The notes beneath the pieces are model-generated. The model ran no database searches. It had not been told where the DNA came from and saw only the letters and a program-made list of their open reading frames with translations. Shown in pieces: positions 39,081 through 41,762 of a stretch of 41,762 bases of DNA. Position numbers and translations under genes: made by a program. Positions within the stretch are counted from its first letter, which is position 1. Every line of letters starts with the position of its first letter. This DNA is from Oligoflexia bacterium. Lineage in GTDB: Bacteria; Bdellovibrionota_C; UBA2361; JBGSMV01. Location: NCBI GenBank assembly GCA_019694515.1, contig JAIBBU010000007.1, forward strand, positions 70,573 through 112,334. Direction: 5' to 3'.

Positions 39081-41055
39081 AACTAAGATCACAGTGGCGT
39101 CCCTGTCTGCGGGCGAGACCGATGCCTTGCGCGAGTTGGTGCCTGCTCCGATCCCTGTGCGCACCCTCTCTGGATTTACCATTGATGGATCGATCGATCC
39201 CAGTGAGGCTCCCGATCGAGATGACGCGCTCGGTTGTAAGCTGACTCCTGAAGGACTGCTGGTCCAGGTCTCGATTACCGACGTGGACTCGCTAGTCCAA
39301 AAAGGTTCTCCGATTGACGCTGCGGCGCGTGTCAAAGGGCGTTCAAGATACCATCTCACGCCTTGTGACCACATGCTTCCAGGTGAGCTGGCAGAGGATC
39401 GCTTAAGCCTGATCGAAGGCACGGAACGGCCGGTAGTGTCGGTCGGACTCTTGTTTTCTCCCGCTGGGACATTGCTCCGCCCCACGGCGAGCTGTACGCA
39501 GCTGTCCGTGGAACGAAACTTCAGCTACCGCACCGCGGCTGCACTGTTATCGCAAGTCTCCGGCAGTCTTCCTGAGCAGCTTCGCATGCTATCCCAATTG
39601 TCACTTAGCCTGTACAGCCAGCGGCAGAGCAGAGACGGGGGGTCGCGCTACGACTTTGAGACAGGCGAAGTCATAGACGAAAGCGGCGCACGCACCTTCG
39701 TTGGCGAGAAAGAACTCAGCACCTACATGTTGGTGGCTGAATTGATGATCGCCGCAAATAGCGCGATTGCCCGGTTGATGTTCGCGCAGAAGCGTCCCTT
39801 TATCTACCGAAATCACCCTTCGCCGCAGAGCGACGGCCGCGCCTCCCGGGCTTACTACTCGGTGTCTAATGATGGTCATTTTGCGCTAAACACTGGTGCA
39901 TACGCTCCCTTTACCTCACCGATCAGACGCTACGTCGATCTGGTAAACCAGCGCCTAGTTAAGAGTTTTCTGCAAGGAATGCCTTCACCTTATACCGACG
40001 CAGAGTTGGATGAAATCGCGAATCAGCAGAACACACATGGGACGGTAATGGGGAGCCCTGAGGAGCGAAAAGCTCATTTCATGAGAGTGATCCAGACAGC
40101 GGAAGAAACAGGACTCGCCGGGCTGAGCCCATCACAACTCAGCCTGGTGGTAAGGAGCAGAGCCGGAGTGCCTCTAGCGTCAGCCAGAGCGCAGGAAGTC
40201 CATAGGGCGATTGACCAAGCGTTGCTTAATGAAGAAGCGCGGGGTTTGGTGCTGTTACGCTCATTGGAAAGCGATCCTGAATGGTCTAAAGTCCGTACCC
40301 ACATGCTCGCGCAGATTTTGTCGGGCGCGCTCCCCCCGCGCGGGATAATCCATAATTGGCGTCAGGAAAATTGGATCTTAGTCTCCACTTTAGATCATTT
40401 CATTCGTCATGGGGCTGTCGTGGAGCCGGTCACCATCGGACGGGTGGTGCTGAGAGACCGTGCAGAATGCGTGGCTGTAAAAGAGGTGTCTGCGCAGGAT
40501 CAACGCTCTTACCGGCAGGCTGAGATGCTATTACTGTGCGCCCTATCGCGGGTGACTCCCGAGGCACTTCTATCTGGAGAGTTTCATCTTTCGGAGCGCA
40601 GCCGGTCTGAACTTGAGCAAGCCGTGGCTGTCCGTGTGGAACTCTCTTCTGAGGAGTACTCAGACCTCGTCCCTTACCGGCGTATAGAAGGATCGTCGCG
40701 CGGTCTCCTCCGTCCGATCACCAGACAGGAAATGATGCACCTTCTATTCAATCCAGAGTATTCCAATAATATCTGGGACGAGATCCGTCAGAGCTTCTTA
40801 TCCCCGCTGCCATCCCATACCCCCTTTGATTATTTTGCTTTTCTTAAGGAAGCCATGAAGACCGGTTTCGTTGAGGAATTCTACGCGCGTGCTGGTACGA
40901 CTGCCGAGGGGACTAGAAAGAAAAGTGTGCATCTGCGGGTGCATGGCAAAGACCATGACTTCGAGGTAGAGGACCCCAATCGCCGTGCTAAGCTGCGGGC
41001 TGCATTAAAAGCTGTGATGAGATTGATCGTGGAAGAAGGCACCCCCAATAACTAG
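39055..41055 (+). CDS. RNB-domain ribonuclease (RNase II/R-like) with dsRBD-like C-terminal parts
   Basis: 666 residues from the ATG at 39055 (a GTG at 39046 is also in frame). The RNB catalytic motif is present as SIDPSEAPDRDDALG (about 46-60), with the acidic residues that bind Mg2+, and FTSPIRRYVDLVNQRL near 287-302. N-terminal cold-shock and C-terminal S1 domains of RNase II/R are not seen. Instead, about 370-525 and 590-660 show dsRBD-like strand/helix layouts (KKSVHLRVHGKDHDFEVEDP, then RRAKLRAALKAVMRLI). Likely a 3'-5' exoribonuclease with altered RNA binding. Ends 23 bp before the next gene. Confidence 0.85.
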   Translation: MPNPDPGNETKITVASLSAGETDALRELVPAPIPVRTLSGFTIDGSIDPSEAPDRDDALGCKLTPEGLLVQVSITDVDSLVQKGSPIDAAARVKGRSRYHLTPCDHMLPGELAEDRLSLIEGTERPVVSVGLLFSPAGTLLRPTASCTQLSVERNFSYRTAAALLSQVSGSLPEQLRMLSQLSLSLYSQRQSRDGGSRYDFETGEVIDESGARTFVGEKELSTYMLVAELMIAANSAIARLMFAQKRPFIYRNHPSPQSDGRASRAYYSVSNDGHFALNTGAYAPFTSPIRRYVDLVNQRLVKSFLQGMPSPYTDAELDEIANQQNTHGTVMGSPEERKAHFMRVIQTAEETGLAGLSPSQLSLVVRSRAGVPLASARAQEVHRAIDQALLNEEARGLVLLRSLESDPEWSKVRTHMLAQILSGALPPRGIIHNWRQENWILVSTLDHFIRHGAVVEPVTIGRVVLRDRAECVAVKEVSAQDQRSYRQAEMLLLCALSRVTPEALLSGEFHLSERSRSELEQAVAVRVELSSEEYSDLVPYRRIEGSSRGLLRPITRQEMMHLLFNPEYSNNIWDEIRQSFLSPLPSHTPFDYFAFLKEAMKTGFVEEFYARAGTTAEGTRKKSVHLRVHGKDHDFEVEDPNRRAKLRAALKAVMRLIVEEGTPNN

Positions 41056-41078
41056 AGACTGAATATACTGGAGCAATG

Positions 41079-41507
41079 ATGAACGCCGATTATGAAAATG
41101 GACCTAGGTCAACTAACCGAGTACCGGGAAGAGAAAGAGCTCAATCCACTCACTTAGCTATAAGCACCCACGAGCTATTGGGTTTATGGGGCGAAGGAAA
41201 GGACAATTCAACTCCTTATGAGGCTGCATGTGCCGTTATTCGAGCACTGCATGCGCGTCATGTAGACGCCAGTATTACGCCGGGTGGAATAGGTTTTTCC
41301 GTCAATGAGAGCAACGTGGAAGCTGCGAAGGAAGTTCTGGACGGGTTTCAGATCGATATTGCCAAACTTGGCCGTGAAACTTTTCATCAAGAGGTCGCAC
41401 GGGCTGGGGGGCTTCAAAATCTTGCGAATAGCGGATTATTTGGAGACGGTGATAAATCGGGACGGGCTCGTCACTTAATGGCGCTAATCACGGGGCAGCG
41501 TAACTAG
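41079..41507 (+). CDS. Hypothetical protein downstream of the RNB ribonuclease
   Basis: 142 residues; the second of two adjacent ATGs (41079) is better spaced from GGAG. Hydrophilic N-terminal 30 residues, then mixed helix/strand: ISTHELLGLWGEGKDNSTPY, AACAVIRALHARHVDASITP and ESNVEAAKEVLDGFQIDIAK. No motif recognised and no membrane segment. Probably co-transcribed with the ribonuclease gene. Confidence 0.6.
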   Translation: MNADYENGPRSTNRVPGRERAQSTHLAISTHELLGLWGEGKDNSTPYEAACAVIRALHARHVDASITPGGIGFSVNESNVEAAKEVLDGFQIDIAKLGRETFHQEVARAGGLQNLANSGLFGDGDKSGRARHLMALITGQRN

Positions 41508-41648
41508 AATGCGTCCTATTCCCCTCTCACTTGGTCCATGCCAACTATTGTGCCGAGGCAATAGGCCTAGAGATTTGAAATTTCTACTGTAAATTCTGAT
41601 AATTAGTAATTCGCAGGAAAATGTTTCGGGCCCTGAAAAAGTTGGTAT

Positions 41649-41762
41649 GAGGCTGTCCAAAAACTCAGAAATTTTGAGTGAATTAGCAGGCAGAGAGTGT
41701 AGGGGCTGAAGAGTAGAGAGGAGATTAAGGTCTAGGCTGTGGCGCCAGCCCTGGTAATTCTG
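41649..41762. mobile_element. Possible left end of an insertion sequence cut by the window edge
   Basis: GAGGCTGTCCAAAAACTC at about 41647 resembles terminal inverted repeats of IS elements with GGCTGTC ends, and ACTCAGAAATTTTGAGT nearby is itself palindromic. No transposase frame is visible before the window ends, so this remains a suspicion. The rest of 41508-41648 shows nothing recognisable. Confidence 0.25.

Noticed and set aside
41635..41650. AAAAAGTTGGTATG shared with the region upstream of the RAYT gene (25187-25200) as a common IS end
   Set aside because: A single 14-base match is expected by chance in a window of this length, and the flanks do not match.
1..41762. CRISPR arrays, tRNA or rRNA genes
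   Set aside because: No regularly spaced repeats, cloverleaf-like segments or rRNA-like sequence were noticed on either strand by reading; a covariance-model scan was not possible.

Overview
The window looks like a chromosomal segment of a Gram-negative bacterium. Several proteins carry lipoboxes and signal peptides, there are core genes of a non-flagellar type III secretion system (T3SS), and there is a periplasmic-type di-haem cytochrome. Base composition is moderate and genes are densely packed with many 1-14 bp overlaps. Gene content (compact T3SS, FlgO-like lipoprotein, polyprenol-linked glycosyltransferases, many families I cannot name) would suit an under-sampled deltaproteobacterial or Bdellovibrionota-like lineage, but the sequence alone does not fix the taxon.

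Layout. 1-3702: a headless fragment of a GT-C glycosyltransferase, divergent from a 1062-residue membrane protein that appears to hold two GT-C modules. 3791-6115: a putative TIM-barrel protein and a di-haem oxidoreductase. 6312-7855: a divergent stress or metal module around an ArsR regulator, with OsmC, a small membrane protein, a 57-residue Cys-rich protein and a DUF2892 protein, all centred on a palindromic operator. 7976-9324: an unknown protein and a SRPBCC protein. 9356-12039 (minus): a polyprenol-phosphate glycosyltransferase, a FAD oxidoreductase and a lipoprotein. 12202-15910: a small secreted protein, an SF1B helicase, a TMEM175-like channel, uracil phosphoribosyltransferase and a CoA-binding protein.

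16410-22271: a T3SS operon. A leader with a terminator-like hairpin precedes a FliA-type sigma factor, SctJ, a small protein, SctQ (with an internal start), an inner-rod/needle-like protein, SctV, a TPR lipoprotein and an unknown protein. ATPase, SctRSTU and secretin genes are not in the window. 22258-23897: two unusual signalling proteins, one a receiver lacking the phospho-Asp and one a receiver joined to a histidine-kinase dimerisation domain with no ATPase domain. 24134-26034: a RAYT/Y1-like transposase with a 21-bp tandem repeat and an ECF sigma factor. 26364-29727 (minus): a very acidic protein, then an overlapping three-gene set (flippase-like membrane protein, dolichyl-phosphate-glucosyltransferase-like GT2, inositol-monophosphatase-like enzyme). 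29943-32866: an RNase D-like exonuclease, two divergent lipoproteins (one FlgO-like) and a small membrane protein. 33101-35284: a tight three-gene operon of unrecognised families. 35333-35887: a DUF937-like protein with an EF-hand-like loop.

36054-38711 is the most unusual region. An IS91-type transposase gene is split. Its N-terminal zinc-binding part (37921-38105) and its frameshifted C-terminal part (36526-37087) flank a complete higB-higA toxin-antitoxin cassette that sits where the catalytic core should be. The relic is bracketed by 227-bp direct repeats carrying the 3' end of a neighbouring P-loop ATPase gene. 39055-41507: an RNB-domain ribonuclease lacking the usual cold-shock and S1 domains but with dsRBD-like C-terminal parts, then an unknown protein. 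The last ~110 bp may be the start of another IS.
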